Shown: positions 52,661-63,234 of the stretch, one piece after another
Position numbering within the stretch: position 1 is the first letter of the stretch
How the letters are laid out: each line of letters begins with the position of its first letter
Source of the DNA: JAXMCI01 sp046349435
Lineage (GTDB): Bacteria > Pseudomonadota > Alphaproteobacteria > Dongiales > Dongiaceae
DNA length: 64,000 nt
Reading direction: 5' to 3'
Assembly (NCBI GenBank): GCA_046349435.1
Contig: JAXMCI010000007.1
Span: forward strand, 1 to 64,000
Notes under the pieces: generated by a model
Database searches by the model: none
Seen by the model: only the letters and a program-made list of their open reading frames with translations
Told to the model about the DNA's origin: nothing
Translations under genes and position numbers: made by a program

Positions 52661-52699
52661 CGGCGGCAGGCCGCCGACGCGCGAGGGGAGGAAACGAGG

Positions 52700-53614
52700 A
52701 TGGGGATCGGCCAGGACTGGGAGATCTACGACGAGCGCTTCCGCTTCATGGTGCCGGGCAACGCCTGGCTGGAGAAGCTGCATGGCGGCATGCGCTGGGC
52801 CGAGGGCCCGGTGTACTTCGCCGACGGCGACTACCTCGTCTGGAGCGACATCCCGAACAACCGCATGCTGCAGTACGTGCCCGGCATCGGCGTGCGCACC
52901 TTCCGCAGCCCGGCCGGCCACAGCAACGGCAACACCCGCGACCTCGAGGGGCGGCTGGTGACCTGCGAGCATGGCGGCCGGCGGGTCAGCCGGACCGAGC
53001 ATGACGGCACCGTCGTCACGCTGGTCGACAGCTACGAGGGCAAGCGGCTCAACTCGCCCAACGACGTGGTGGTGAAGTCGGACGGCACGATCTGGTTCAC
53101 CGACCCGCCCTACGGCATCCTCAGCGACTATGAGGGCCACAAGGCGGAGAGCGAGATCGGCGCCTGCTACGTCTACCGCTTCGATCCGAAGAGCGGCAGG
53201 CTGACCGTCGTCGCCGACGATTTCGACAAGCCGAACGGCATCGCCTTCTCGCCCGACGAGAGCGTCCTCTACGTCGCCGACACCGGCGGCTCGCACGACC
53301 CGAACGGGCCGCACCACATCCGTGCGCTCGACGTCGTCGGCGGCAAGAAGCTCGGCCGCAGCCGCGTCTTCGCCGACATCAACCCGGGCCTCGCCGACGG
53401 CTTCCGCCTGGACACCCAGGGCAATGTCTGGACCAGCGCCGGCGACGGCGTGCACGTCTACTCGCCCGAGGCCGAGCTGCTCGGCAAGATCAAGGTCCCG
53501 GAGGTGGTCGCCAATGTCTGCTTCGGCGGCCCCAGCCGGAACTACCTCTACATCGCCGCGACGACCTCGCTCTACGGCATCTACCTCGCCGTGAACGGCC
53601 AGCAGCGGCCGTAG
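52700..53614 (+). CDS. SMP-30/gluconolactonase family protein
   Basis: 304 aa. The six-bladed propeller features and metal ligands are visible: AEGPVYF (Glu), NSPNDVVVKSDGTIWFTDPPYGI (Asn), KPNGIAFSPDESVLYVADT (Asn) and ADGFRLDTQGNVW (Asp). It hydrolyses sugar lactones such as gluconolactone. AGGGGAGG stands before the ATG. No signal peptide. It likely acts after the sugar dehydrogenases encoded nearby. Confidence 0.9.
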   Translation: MGIGQDWEIYDERFRFMVPGNAWLEKLHGGMRWAEGPVYFADGDYLVWSDIPNNRMLQYVPGIGVRTFRSPAGHSNGNTRDLEGRLVTCEHGGRRVSRTEHDGTVVTLVDSYEGKRLNSPNDVVVKSDGTIWFTDPPYGILSDYEGHKAESEIGACYVYRFDPKSGRLTVVADDFDKPNGIAFSPDESVLYVADTGGSHDPNGPHHIRALDVVGGKKLGRSRVFADINPGLADGFRLDTQGNVWTSAGDGVHVYSPEAELLGKIKVPEVVANVCFGGPSRNYLYIAATTSLYGIYLAVNGQQRP

Positions 53615-53624
53615 GGAGGATGCC

Positions 53625-54083
53625 ATGCCGGGGCTGAGCGGCGCGCTGCTCTACCGCATGACGCTGGAGGTCGAATCGCCGCTCGACCTCGGCGTCACGC
53701 CGCACGGCCACCGGCTGGTGTTCGGCTTCAAGGGCGGCCGCTTCGAGGGGCCGGAGATCCGGGGCGAGGTGCTGACCACCGGCGGCGACTGGCTGCTCGA
53801 CCGTCCCGACGGGGCGATGGAGCTCGACGTCCGCCGCACGCTGCGCACCGACGACGGCCACCTCATCTATGCCTCTTATCGCGGGCTGCTGGTCGCCGAG
53901 CCCGCGGTGCGCGCCCGCCTGGAGCGCGGCGAGGCGATCCCCGCCGAGGAGCTCTATTTCCGCGTCACCCCGGTGTTCGAGACCGGCTCCGCGAAATATG
54001 GCTGGCTCAACCGCATCGTCGCGGTGGGGATCGGCGAGGCGACCGCCACCGGCGTGGTGCTGACCGTCTACCGCGTGCTCTGA
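53625..54083 (+). CDS. DUF3237 family protein
   Basis: 152 aa. The fold signature includes YRMTLEVESPLDLG, GRFEGPEIRGEVLTTGGDWLLDRPDG and DGHLIYASYRGLL, then FETGSAKYGWLNRIVAVG, as in DUF3237 proteins. It starts 10 bases after the lactonase stop with GGGAGGATG as ribosome site. Function unknown; the group often occurs in sugar or steroid catabolic operons. Confidence 0.87.
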   Translation: MPGLSGALLYRMTLEVESPLDLGVTPHGHRLVFGFKGGRFEGPEIRGEVLTTGGDWLLDRPDGAMELDVRRTLRTDDGHLIYASYRGLLVAEPAVRARLERGEAIPAEELYFRVTPVFETGSAKYGWLNRIVAVGIGEATATGVVLTVYRVL

Positions 54084-54093
54084 CGGCCGCCGC

Positions 54094-56064
54094 TCATTCG
54101 GCTTCGTACCAGGCGCGGCGCAGCACCGGCGTCACCTTCTGATCGCCCATGGCGGCGGCGATCATCGCCGTCAGGTCGCGCTCGCGGAACGGCTTGCCGA
54201 TCCGCGGCAGGTCGGCAACGGCCGCCGGATCGAGGCTGGCATAGCCGGTCACCAGCAGGGCCGGCAGCCCCGGACGGATCCGCCGCGCCTCCCCGACCAG
54301 CGCCACCCCGGTCATGCCCGGCATGGCGTGATCGGTGATCAGCAGGTCGACCTCGGGCTCGGCGTGCAGCTGCACCAGCGCCGCCGCCCCGGATCCGGCC
54401 GTCAGCACGCGGTGGCCGAGCCCGGCCAGCATCTCGGCCATCGCCGCGCGCACCAGCTCCTCGTCATCGACCAAGAGGATGACGAGGCGGCGGGGCTGCT
54501 GCGACGCCTCGGCCGCCTCGGCCGGCGCGCCTTCGGCGACCGGCCCGCCGACCGGCAGGTAGATGGCCGCCGTCGTGCCCCGCCCGGGCGCGCTGTCGAG
54601 CAGCAGCGCGCCGCCCGACTGCGCCGCCAGCCCGTGCACCATCGACAGGCCGAGCCCGGTGCCCTTGCCGAGCCCCTTGGTGGTGAAGAACGGCTCGACG
54701 GCACGGCGCAGCGTCTCAGGATCCATCCCCGTCCCGGTGTCGGCGACGGTGAGGCGGACATAGCTGCCGGGCTGCAGCTCGGCTGGCCCGCGCGCGCCGA
54801 CCTCGACGGCGTCGGCGGCGATGCGCAGCCGGCCGCCCCCCGGCATGGCGTCGCGGGCATTGACGCACAGGTTGAGCAGCGCCAGCTCGAGCTGGTTCGG
54901 ATCGACCCGGGCGGCCGGCAGGCTCGACGGCAGATCGAGCTCGATCGCGATGGCCGGGCCGAGCGAGCGGCCGACCAGCTCGACCATGCCGCGCACCAGC
55001 TCCGGCACGGCCACGGACCGCGGCTCGAGATGCTGCCGCCGCGCGAAAGAGAGCAGCCGGCCGACCAGCACACGGGCCCGCTCGGCCGATTGCAGCCCGG
55101 CATTGAGCAGCCGCGTCAGCCGCTCGTCCTCGGCATTGCGCCGGCGCGCCCGGTCGAGCGCGCCGATGATCGGCGTCAGCAGGTTGTTGAAGTCGTGCGC
55201 CACGCCGCCGGTGAGCTGGCCGATCGCCTCCAGCTTCTGGGCGTGGAACAGGCTATCGCGCGCCTCATCGAGCGCCCGCTGCGCCTCGCGCCGCTCGGTG
55301 ATGTCGCGGGTCACCTTGGCGAAGGCGATCACCGCTCCGGCCTCGTCGCGGATCGCGTCGATCACCACCTGGGCCCAGAAGCGGCTGCCGTCCTTGCGGA
55401 CGCGCCAGCCCTCGCTCTCCCAGCGCCCCTCGCGACGGGCCGTCTCCAGTCCCGCCGCCGGCACGGAAGCCGCGCGATCCTCCGCGGTGTAGAAGCGGGA
55501 GAAGTGCTCGCCGACGATCTCCTCGGGGCGATAGCCCTTGATCCGCTCCGCGCCGACGTTCCAGCTGGCCACCCGGCCCGCCGGGTCGAGCATGAAGATG
55601 GCGTAGTCGGTGACGCCCTGGACCAGCAGCCGGAACTGCTCCTCGGACCGGCGCAGCGCCGCCTCCGCCCGGCGGCGCTCGGTCAGGTCGCGGGTGACCT
55701 TGGCGAAGCCGACCAGTCGCCCCGCGGGATCGCGGATGGGATCGATCACGACATGGGCCCAGAAGCGCGAGCCGTCCTTGCGGACGCGCCAGCCCTCGCG
55801 CTCGACCCGGCCGTCCCGGGCGGCGTCGAGGTCCAGCTCCGGCAGGCCGGCGGCGCGGTCCTCCTCGCCATAGAGGCGAGAGACGTGCTGGCCGATGATC
55901 TCGTCCGGCGCGTAGCCCTTGAAGCGGCGGGCCCCGGCGTTCCAGCTGGTCACCACGCCGTCGGCGTCAAGCATGGAGATGGCGTAGTCGGAGATGGCGT
56001 CGACCAGCAGCCGGTACCGCGCCTCGCCGGACCGTTCAGCCTGCCTGCGATCCTCGTCGTCCAT
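54094..56064 (-). CDS. Hybrid sensor histidine kinase with two PAS domains and a receiver
   Basis: 656 aa, no membrane segment. PAS1 spans about residues 15-130 and PAS2 about 140-260; they look like a recent duplication, each ending GWRVRKDGSRFWAxVVIDxIRD. Then come HisKA with His290 in GGVAHDFNNLLTP, a HATPase with NARDAMPGGGRL and GLGLSMVHGLA, and a C-terminal receiver with Asp578 in LLITDHAMPGMTG. Soluble PAS sensing of a small ligand or redox state is likely. I take ATG 56064. The response-regulator partner is not in the window. Confidence 0.92.
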   Translation of the reverse strand: MDDEDRRQAERSGEARYRLLVDAISDYAISMLDADGVVTSWNAGARRFKGYAPDEIIGQHVSRLYGEEDRAAGLPELDLDAARDGRVEREGWRVRKDGSRFWAHVVIDPIRDPAGRLVGFAKVTRDLTERRRAEAALRRSEEQFRLLVQGVTDYAIFMLDPAGRVASWNVGAERIKGYRPEEIVGEHFSRFYTAEDRAASVPAAGLETARREGRWESEGWRVRKDGSRFWAQVVIDAIRDEAGAVIAFAKVTRDITERREAQRALDEARDSLFHAQKLEAIGQLTGGVAHDFNNLLTPIIGALDRARRRNAEDERLTRLLNAGLQSAERARVLVGRLLSFARRQHLEPRSVAVPELVRGMVELVGRSLGPAIAIELDLPSSLPAARVDPNQLELALLNLCVNARDAMPGGGRLRIAADAVEVGARGPAELQPGSYVRLTVADTGTGMDPETLRRAVEPFFTTKGLGKGTGLGLSMVHGLAAQSGGALLLDSAPGRGTTAAIYLPVGGPVAEGAPAEAAEASQQPRRLVILLVDDEELVRAAMAEMLAGLGHRVLTAGSGAAALVQLHAEPEVDLLITDHAMPGMTGVALVGEARRIRPGLPALLVTGYASLDPAAVADLPRIGKPFRERDLTAMIAAAMGDQKVTPVLRRAWYEAE

Positions 56065-56152
56065 CAACCAGCTGCGCCGCCGCGCGGATTCGCGCCAGAC
56101 TGGTTAATTGTCCCCGCCGGCCAGCGGCGTCAAGCGTGGCCGCAGCGCGCCT

Positions 56153-57127
56153 TCAGCTCTGCACCTTGGCGCCGCGGCCATAGACCAGCAGCATGACGAT
56201 GATCACCGCGCCGTAGATCACCTGGCGGTAGGCCTCGGGCATCTGCATCACCGACAGGATGCTCTGCAGCAGCACGATCAGGATGACGCCGGCGACGGTG
56301 CCGAGATAGCGGCCGCGCCCGCCCATGATGTTGGTCCCGCCCAGCACCACGCCGGCGATCGCCGGCAGCAGGTACGGATCGCCCATCGCCTGGTAGGCCT
56401 TCATCGAGTAGCCGGCCAGCATCACCCCCGCGAGCGCGCTGCACATGCCGGAGATGGCGAAGCAGGTGATCAGCACCGCGCGGGTGTTGACGCCGGAGAG
56501 GTAGGTCGCCCGCTCGCGGTTGCCGATGGCGTAGATGTAGCGGCCGAGCGGCGTGCGCCGCAGGATGAAGACGATGAGCAGCCCGACCACCAGCCAGACG
56601 AAGAGCGCGTTGGGGATCTGCCAGACGGTGCGCTCGACGGCGATGAAATGCATGGTGTCGGTGGCGTGCTCGAGCGGCGCGAAGCCGCCGGTCTTCAGCA
56701 CCATCAACCCCTGGGCGACGGCGTTCATGCCCAGCGTGAAGATCATCGACGGGATGCGCAGGAAGGCGACGCCGAAGCCGTTGATCAGGCCGAAGACCAG
56801 GCCGCAGAAGACGCCGAAGGGGAGCGCGATGGCGACGCCGAAATCGCCCCACCAGCCGGCCGAGGCGGTCGCCATCATGCCGCCGACGGTGACGACCCAG
56901 GGGATCGAGAGGTCGATATGGCCGAGCAGGATCACCAGCATCACGCCGGATGCGATGATGCCGAGGAAGGAGGCGACCTGGAGCTGCTGCAGCAGGTAGG
57001 TCAGCGACAGGAAGTTCGGGTCGTAGATGCTGCCGGCGAGCAGCAGGACGACGATGAAGCCGAAGGCGATCAGCACCGGCTTGTCGATGCCGGCGAAGCG
57101 CGAGGAGGTCTGGGCGACAGCAGCCAT
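56153..57127 (-). CDS. Ribose-type ABC permease (RbsC-like), second copy
   Basis: 324 aa with about 8-10 hydrophobic segments. GHIDLSIPWVVTVGGM and GDPYLLPAIAGVVLGGTNIMGGRGRYLGT match the RbsC/AraH family. It lies 11 bases after the other permease, so the channel is a heterodimer. Last gene of the operon that begins with the binding protein at 60902. Confidence 0.92.
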   Translation of the reverse strand: MAAVAQTSSRFAGIDKPVLIAFGFIVVLLLAGSIYDPNFLSLTYLLQQLQVASFLGIIASGVMLVILLGHIDLSIPWVVTVGGMMATASAGWWGDFGVAIALPFGVFCGLVFGLINGFGVAFLRIPSMIFTLGMNAVAQGLMVLKTGGFAPLEHATDTMHFIAVERTVWQIPNALFVWLVVGLLIVFILRRTPLGRYIYAIGNRERATYLSGVNTRAVLITCFAISGMCSALAGVMLAGYSMKAYQAMGDPYLLPAIAGVVLGGTNIMGGRGRYLGTVAGVILIVLLQSILSVMQMPEAYRQVIYGAVIIVMLLVYGRGAKVQS

Positions 57128-57138
57128 GGGCGGGGGCC

Positions 57139-58115
57139 TCAGCCGAACTGCTCGAGCCGGTTGCGCAGCCGCAGGATGCGGGCGGCGCCAAGGCTGACGG
57201 CGAGCAGCAGGATGCAGCCTTCGAACAGCGGCTGCCAGAGCGGCGGCAGGTCGAAGACGAAAAGCAGGTCGGAGATGGTGCGCAGCACGAAGGCGCCGAA
57301 GATCGAGCCGATCGCCGAGCCCGAGCCGCCGAACAGCGAGGTGCCGCCGATCACCACGGCGGCGATCGAGTTCAGCGTGTAGGTGCCGCCGCTGGGCGCG
57401 CTGGCCTCGCCGGAGGAGGTGATGAAGGTGAGGAAGATCCCGGCGACCGCGGCGAGCAGGCCGCTCAGCATGTAGGCGACCAGCTTGGAGCGGCTGAGCT
57501 TGACGCCCGACATGTAGGCCGCGCCCTCGGCAGAGCCGGCGGCGTAGCAGCCCCGCCCGACCTCCGACCGGCGGAACGGGATCCAGACCACCAGCACCAC
57601 GACCAGCAGCAGCACCAGCGAGGTCGGGACCGTCTCGAACAGGTCGCCGGTCATGAAGTCCGGCAGGTCGCCCTCGACGTCGCCGCCGGAGATCGGCCGG
57701 AGGCGCAGCGCCAGACCGAAATAAATCGCGCCGGTGGCCAGCGTGGTGATGATCGGCTGCAGCCGGCCGTAGACGACGATCAGGCCGTTGACCAGCCCGG
57801 CGGCCGATCCGGCGACGAGCACGCCGGCCATGCCGAGGGCCATGGAGGCCGGCTCACCCACCACGATCCAGGAGGCCAGGCAGTTGGTCAGCACGAAGAT
57901 CATCCCGACCGACAGGTCGAGCCCGCCGGTCAGCACCGGGATGGTCTGGGCCATCGCCACCAGGGCCAGCAGCACGCCCTTGTTGGCGGCCGTCGTCACC
58001 ACGTCGACCGTGAAGCCCGCCGGGTGGTTGGCGATGTAGACGCCGAACATCAGGACGAAGACCACCACGGCGACCAGCACGCCGTTGTTGCGGCCGATCC
58101 AGAGCTTCAGCTCCT

Positions 58116-58119
<4 letters not shown>
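57139..58119 (-). CDS. Ribose-type ABC permease (RbsC-like), first copy
   Basis: 326 aa from a GTG start that overlaps the ATPase stop (GTGA). Family motifs are GGLDLSVGMIFVLTNCLASW and YTLNSIAAVVIGGTSLFGGSGSAIGS. It partners with the following permease. Sugar transported unknown. Confidence 0.92.
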
Positions 58120-59672
<1,553 letters not shown>

Positions 59673-59708
59673 GATGGCCCGACGGTGCTGGACGGCTCGA
59701 TCGGAGAT

Positions 59709-59744
59709 GGGGCCGCCCGGGCGACAGCGCGCCCGGGCGGCCCC
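59709..59744 (-). other. 15-bp perfect hairpin after the binding-protein gene
   Basis: GGGGCCGCCCGGGCG (59709-59723) pairs with CGCCCGGGCGGCCCC (59730-59744) around a 6-base loop, 15 bases after the binding-protein stop and 36 before the ATPase start. It probably attenuates or protects, as in the other ABC operon of this window. Confidence 0.7.
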
Positions 59745-59759
59745 GGTTCCTTCAGGCGA

Positions 59760-60902
59760 TTACTGGTTTTCCTCGCTCTTGGCCATGATCGCCTGGCCGG
59801 TGATGTTCACGCCGCAGGGCGGGAACTCGTTGGCAGTGAAGAAATTGTCGGTCAGGTCGGGGAAGTAGTTCTCGCCCGCCTTGAAGTTCGGATCCTCGAC
59901 ATACGGGATCGGGACCGAGATGAACTGCGGCATCACATTGCCCTTGAGGGCGCTGATCGCCGCCTTGATCGAGATCGCCACCAGGGCCGGGGTCTGGCCG
60001 GCCGAGGCGCACTTCAGCCCGTCCTTGGAGTGCTCGGCGCAGAGCTTGCGGAAGCCATTCTCGCCCTCGCCCGCGATCGGGATGAAGGGATGCTTGGCGT
60101 CCATCAGGGCCCGCACCGTGCCGGTCGAGCCGCCCTGCACGTAGATGCCGTCGAAGTGCTTGTGGACGGCGAGCGCGTCGGCGACCACCTTCTGGGCGGT
60201 GCCGTCGTCCCAGTTGCCGACCACCTCGATGATCTCGAACTTGTTGGCCGGCACTTCCATGATCTCGCGGAAGCCGAGGTGGCGGTCGCGGTCGACCGAG
60301 TTGCCCGGCACGCCGCGGACCTCGAGGATCTTGCCGGTGTGCGACGGGATGTTCTTGTCCAGCCAGCGGCCCATCATGCGGCCCATCTCGAGCTGGTCCT
60401 CGTTGACCTTCAGCACGTCGTTGCTGTCATAGACGTTGTCGAAGGGCACCAGCACGACGCCCGCCTTGTTGGCCTTCTTGATGGTCGGGCCGAAGGCGGT
60501 CGGGTTGACCGCGATGGTGACGATCGCGTCGTAGCCGGAGTTGATGAAGTTCTCGACGGCGGCGACCTGGGCCGCGACGTCGGTGCCGGTGCTGACGACC
60601 TTCAGCTCCTTGACGTCCGGCTTGATCGCCGGATCCTCGACGAACGCCTTGGCCGTCTTGATCATCTGGATTCGCCAGGTGTTGCCGACGAAGCCGTTGG
60701 CCACCGCGATGCGGTACGGGCCGGGCTTGGCCGGCCACTGGAAGAACTTGGTCTTGTCGTCCCAGGGCTTGAAGCACTCCGGCACCACGCCCGGGCCGCT
60801 CACCACCTTGTAGCCCTTGCCGGCAGCGTGCGCCGGAGCGGCGCCGACCGCCAGTCCGATCACCATGGCGGCTGCAGCCGCCAGCAGTCCAGTTCTGAGC
60901 AT
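59760..60902 (-). CDS. Periplasmic sugar-binding protein (RbsB-like, ABC importer)
   Basis: 380 aa. GGGAGG is eight bases before ATG 60902. The signal peptide ends AHAAGKG. The mature protein has YRIAVANGFVGNTWRIQMIKTAKAF, the standard type-I binding fold start, and VAAVENFINSGYDAIVTIAVNPTAF. It is first in the operon with RbsA- and RbsC-like genes. The sugar is unknown. A Gfo/Idh gene 182 bases upstream and other sugar-acid genes suggest a linked pathway. Confidence 0.92.
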   Translation of the reverse strand: MLRTGLLAAAAAMVIGLAVGAAPAHAAGKGYKVVSGPGVVPECFKPWDDKTKFFQWPAKPGPYRIAVANGFVGNTWRIQMIKTAKAFVEDPAIKPDVKELKVVSTGTDVAAQVAAVENFINSGYDAIVTIAVNPTAFGPTIKKANKAGVVLVPFDNVYDSNDVLKVNEDQLEMGRMMGRWLDKNIPSHTGKILEVRGVPGNSVDRDRHLGFREIMEVPANKFEIIEVVGNWDDGTAQKVVADALAVHKHFDGIYVQGGSTGTVRALMDAKHPFIPIAGEGENGFRKLCAEHSKDGLKCASAGQTPALVAISIKAAISALKGNVMPQFISVPIPYVEDPNFKAGENYFPDLTDNFFTANEFPPCGVNITGQAIMAKSEENQ

Positions 60903-61084
60903 TTCATGACCTCCCGGATGACGAACCCTATTCACAGGGCGCCACATTATTCTGCGGCCCGCCGGCCGCCTCGCTACGCGGCCAAGAATGGCGCGGTTTC
61001 GCGGAACCCGTCAACTGACGATCTGCGGGCGGCAACGCAGGTCCGGATAGCGGAACAGCACTGCCTCTCCTCGCCCGCTGCGCG

Positions 61085-62089
61085 CTAGCCGACCGCCTCC
61101 CACTGCCCGGAGCGGCCGGAGCGGTAGACCGCGTCGATCACCTGCATGTTGCGCACCGCGTCCTCCAGCCCGAACTCCGGCCGCTTGCCGCTGCGAATCG
61201 CCTCGCTGAAGAGATCGCCCTGGATGGCGTACTGGTCGCAGACCGCGAAGCTCTCCTCGGTCGCCGAGGCGTCGCCCAGCTGGCTGCCATCGTCGAGGTA
61301 GATCCGGCAGGGCCGGTCGGGCGGGGCGTTGAACGGGATCTCGACCTCGATGCGGCCCTTGGTGCCGCAGATCTGCATGCGCTGATAGGGCACCAGCTGG
61401 GTGGAGCAGCAGAAGCTCGCCTGGCCGCCGGGAAAGTCGAGGATGACGCTCGCCAGCCGGTCGACGCGCATCGCGGGATCGCGATCGACCAGCGCCACCA
61501 CCCGCGTCGGCTCGGCCTGGAACAGGTAGCGCGAGGTGACGATCGGATAGCAGCCGATGTCGTAGATCCCGCCGCCGCCGATGTCGGCCTGGTTCCGCAC
61601 GTTGGCGGGATCGGTCAGCATGTAGCTGAACAGCCCCTGGATCGCCCGCAGCGTGCCGATGCGGCCCTGGCGCACCAGCTCGCGGGCGCGCAGCCATTGC
61701 GGGTGGCTGCGCACCATGAAGGCCTCGGTGATCAGCCGGCCGGTGCGGTCGCGCGCCTCGAGCAGGGTGCGCGCCTCCGCCGCGTCGAGCGCGACCGGCT
61801 TCTCGCAGAGCACGTGCTTGCCGGCCTCGGCCGCCTTGATCGACCAGGGCACGTGCAGGTGGTTGGGCAGCGGGTTGTAGACGGCCTCGATCTCGGGATC
61901 GGCGAGCAGCGCCTCGTAGGACCCGTAGGCCTTCGGAATGCCGAGCCGCTCGGCCGTCCGGCGGGCCGCCGCCTCGTCGCGCGAGGCGATCGCCACGATG
62001 CGGCAGTGGCGGCTCTTCTGCATCGCCGGGATCACCTTCTCGACGCCGATCCTGGCGGTCGAGATGATCCCCCACTTCACTGGCTCCAT
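61085..62089 (-). CDS. Gfo/Idh/MocA family oxidoreductase (glucose-fructose-oxidoreductase-like)
   Basis: 334 aa. The Rossmann start is KWGIISTARIGVEKVIPAMQ, the catalytic Lys in LCEKPVALDAAEA, and IGGGGIYDIGCYPIVTSRYLF carries the active-site Asp. No signal peptide. It is likely a dehydrogenase of the sugar imported by the neighbouring ABC system. On the minus strand it lies between the binding-protein gene and a 2-hydroxyacid dehydrogenase gene. Confidence 0.9.
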   Translation of the reverse strand: MEPVKWGIISTARIGVEKVIPAMQKSRHCRIVAIASRDEAAARRTAERLGIPKAYGSYEALLADPEIEAVYNPLPNHLHVPWSIKAAEAGKHVLCEKPVALDAAEARTLLEARDRTGRLITEAFMVRSHPQWLRARELVRQGRIGTLRAIQGLFSYMLTDPANVRNQADIGGGGIYDIGCYPIVTSRYLFQAEPTRVVALVDRDPAMRVDRLASVILDFPGGQASFCCSTQLVPYQRMQICGTKGRIEVEIPFNAPPDRPCRIYLDDGSQLGDASATEESFAVCDQYAIQGDLFSEAIRSGKRPEFGLEDAVRNMQVIDAVYRSGRSGQWEAVG

Positions 62090-62114
62090 GACACCCTCCC
62101 CTCGCCTGGGATCC

Positions 62115-63167
62115 TCAGCGGCCGGGCCGCAGGAACTCCCGGTTGACGCAGTCGCGCAGCTTGCCGTCGCGCAGGAAGTCGCGCGCGGTGAGCGCCGCCT
62201 TGCGCCGCACGTCGACCGCCGATTCCCGGCTGTACCAGGCGGCGTGCGGCGTCAGGATCACCCGGCCGATGGTCCAGGGCTCGCGCCGGCACACCGCCGC
62301 GACCAGGCGGCTGGACGGCAGCGGCGGCTCCTCCGGCAGCACGTCGATGCCGGCGCCGCCGAGCCGGCCCGATTCCAGCGCCTCGGCCAGCGCCTCGACA
62401 TCGACCACGGCGCCGCGCGCGGTGTTGATCAGCACCGCGTCGGGCTTCATGCGGGCGAGCGCGGCGCGCCCGATCAGCCCCTGCGTCTGCGGGGTCAGCG
62501 GGGTGTGCAGGCTGACGATGTCGGCCTGCGCCAGCAGGCTCTCCAGGCTGTCGGCCCGGGCATAGCCGAGGGCGAGCTCGGTGCCGGTCGGCAGGTGGGG
62601 ATCGTAGAACAGCACGCGCAGGCCGAAGGCGGCCGCCTTGCGCGCCGCGGCGGTGCCGATCCGACCCATCCCGACGACGCCGAAGGTCATGCCGGGCAAC
62701 CGGCGGATCGACGCCACCTTCGGCACCACCCAGCCGCCGACCGGATCGGCGACGATCGCCTCGTGATAGCGCAGGATGGCGCGGTCGAGCGCCAGCATCA
62801 GCGCGATGGCATGGTCGGAGACCTCGTTGACGCCGTAATCCGGCACGTTGCAGATGGCGATGCCGGCCCGCCCGCAGGGCTCCAGCGCCATGTTGTCGAA
62901 GCCGGCGCCGACCCGCACGATGATGCGGCAGCGCGACAGCCGCGGGATCAGCGTCTCGTCGATCTGGATGTTGTGCCAGGCCAGCATGCCCTCGCACTCC
63001 CCCCAGATCCGCTCCGGGATCTCGTCGGCGAGGTGCGCGCGATAGGTGGCGAGCCTGACGCTGCCGGCGAAGACCTGCTCCTCGAGGTCGGGCGCCCCCT
63101 CGTACTCGGCGTCGGGGGTCAGGACCAGCGGCGGCTCGGTGCGGCTGGAACGCGGATCGGACGGCAA
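62115..63167 (-). CDS. D-isomer-specific 2-hydroxyacid dehydrogenase (C-terminal-binding-protein-like)
   Basis: 350 aa from TTG 63167, chosen because GGGAGG lies just upstream; there is no ATG before the conserved region. NAD-binding FGVVGMGRIGTAAARKA, then LINTARGAVVDVEALAEAL (Arg), Glu in DVLPEEPPLP and His in ILTPHAAWYS. It resembles phosphoglycerate-dehydrogenase-like enzymes. Probably oxidises or reduces a sugar-derived hydroxy-acid in this catabolic region. Confidence 0.88.
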   Translation of the reverse strand: MPSDPRSSRTEPPLVLTPDAEYEGAPDLEEQVFAGSVRLATYRAHLADEIPERIWGECEGMLAWHNIQIDETLIPRLSRCRIIVRVGAGFDNMALEPCGRAGIAICNVPDYGVNEVSDHAIALMLALDRAILRYHEAIVADPVGGWVVPKVASIRRLPGMTFGVVGMGRIGTAAARKAAAFGLRVLFYDPHLPTGTELALGYARADSLESLLAQADIVSLHTPLTPQTQGLIGRAALARMKPDAVLINTARGAVVDVEALAEALESGRLGGAGIDVLPEEPPLPSSRLVAAVCRREPWTIGRVILTPHAAWYSRESAVDVRRKAALTARDFLRDGKLRDCVNREFLRPGR

Positions 63168-63234
63168 GGCTCCCTCCCTGTCATGCAAGCGAGGGCGCAC
63201 TCTAGTGGCATCGCCGCGGCCCGCCAATGGCGCG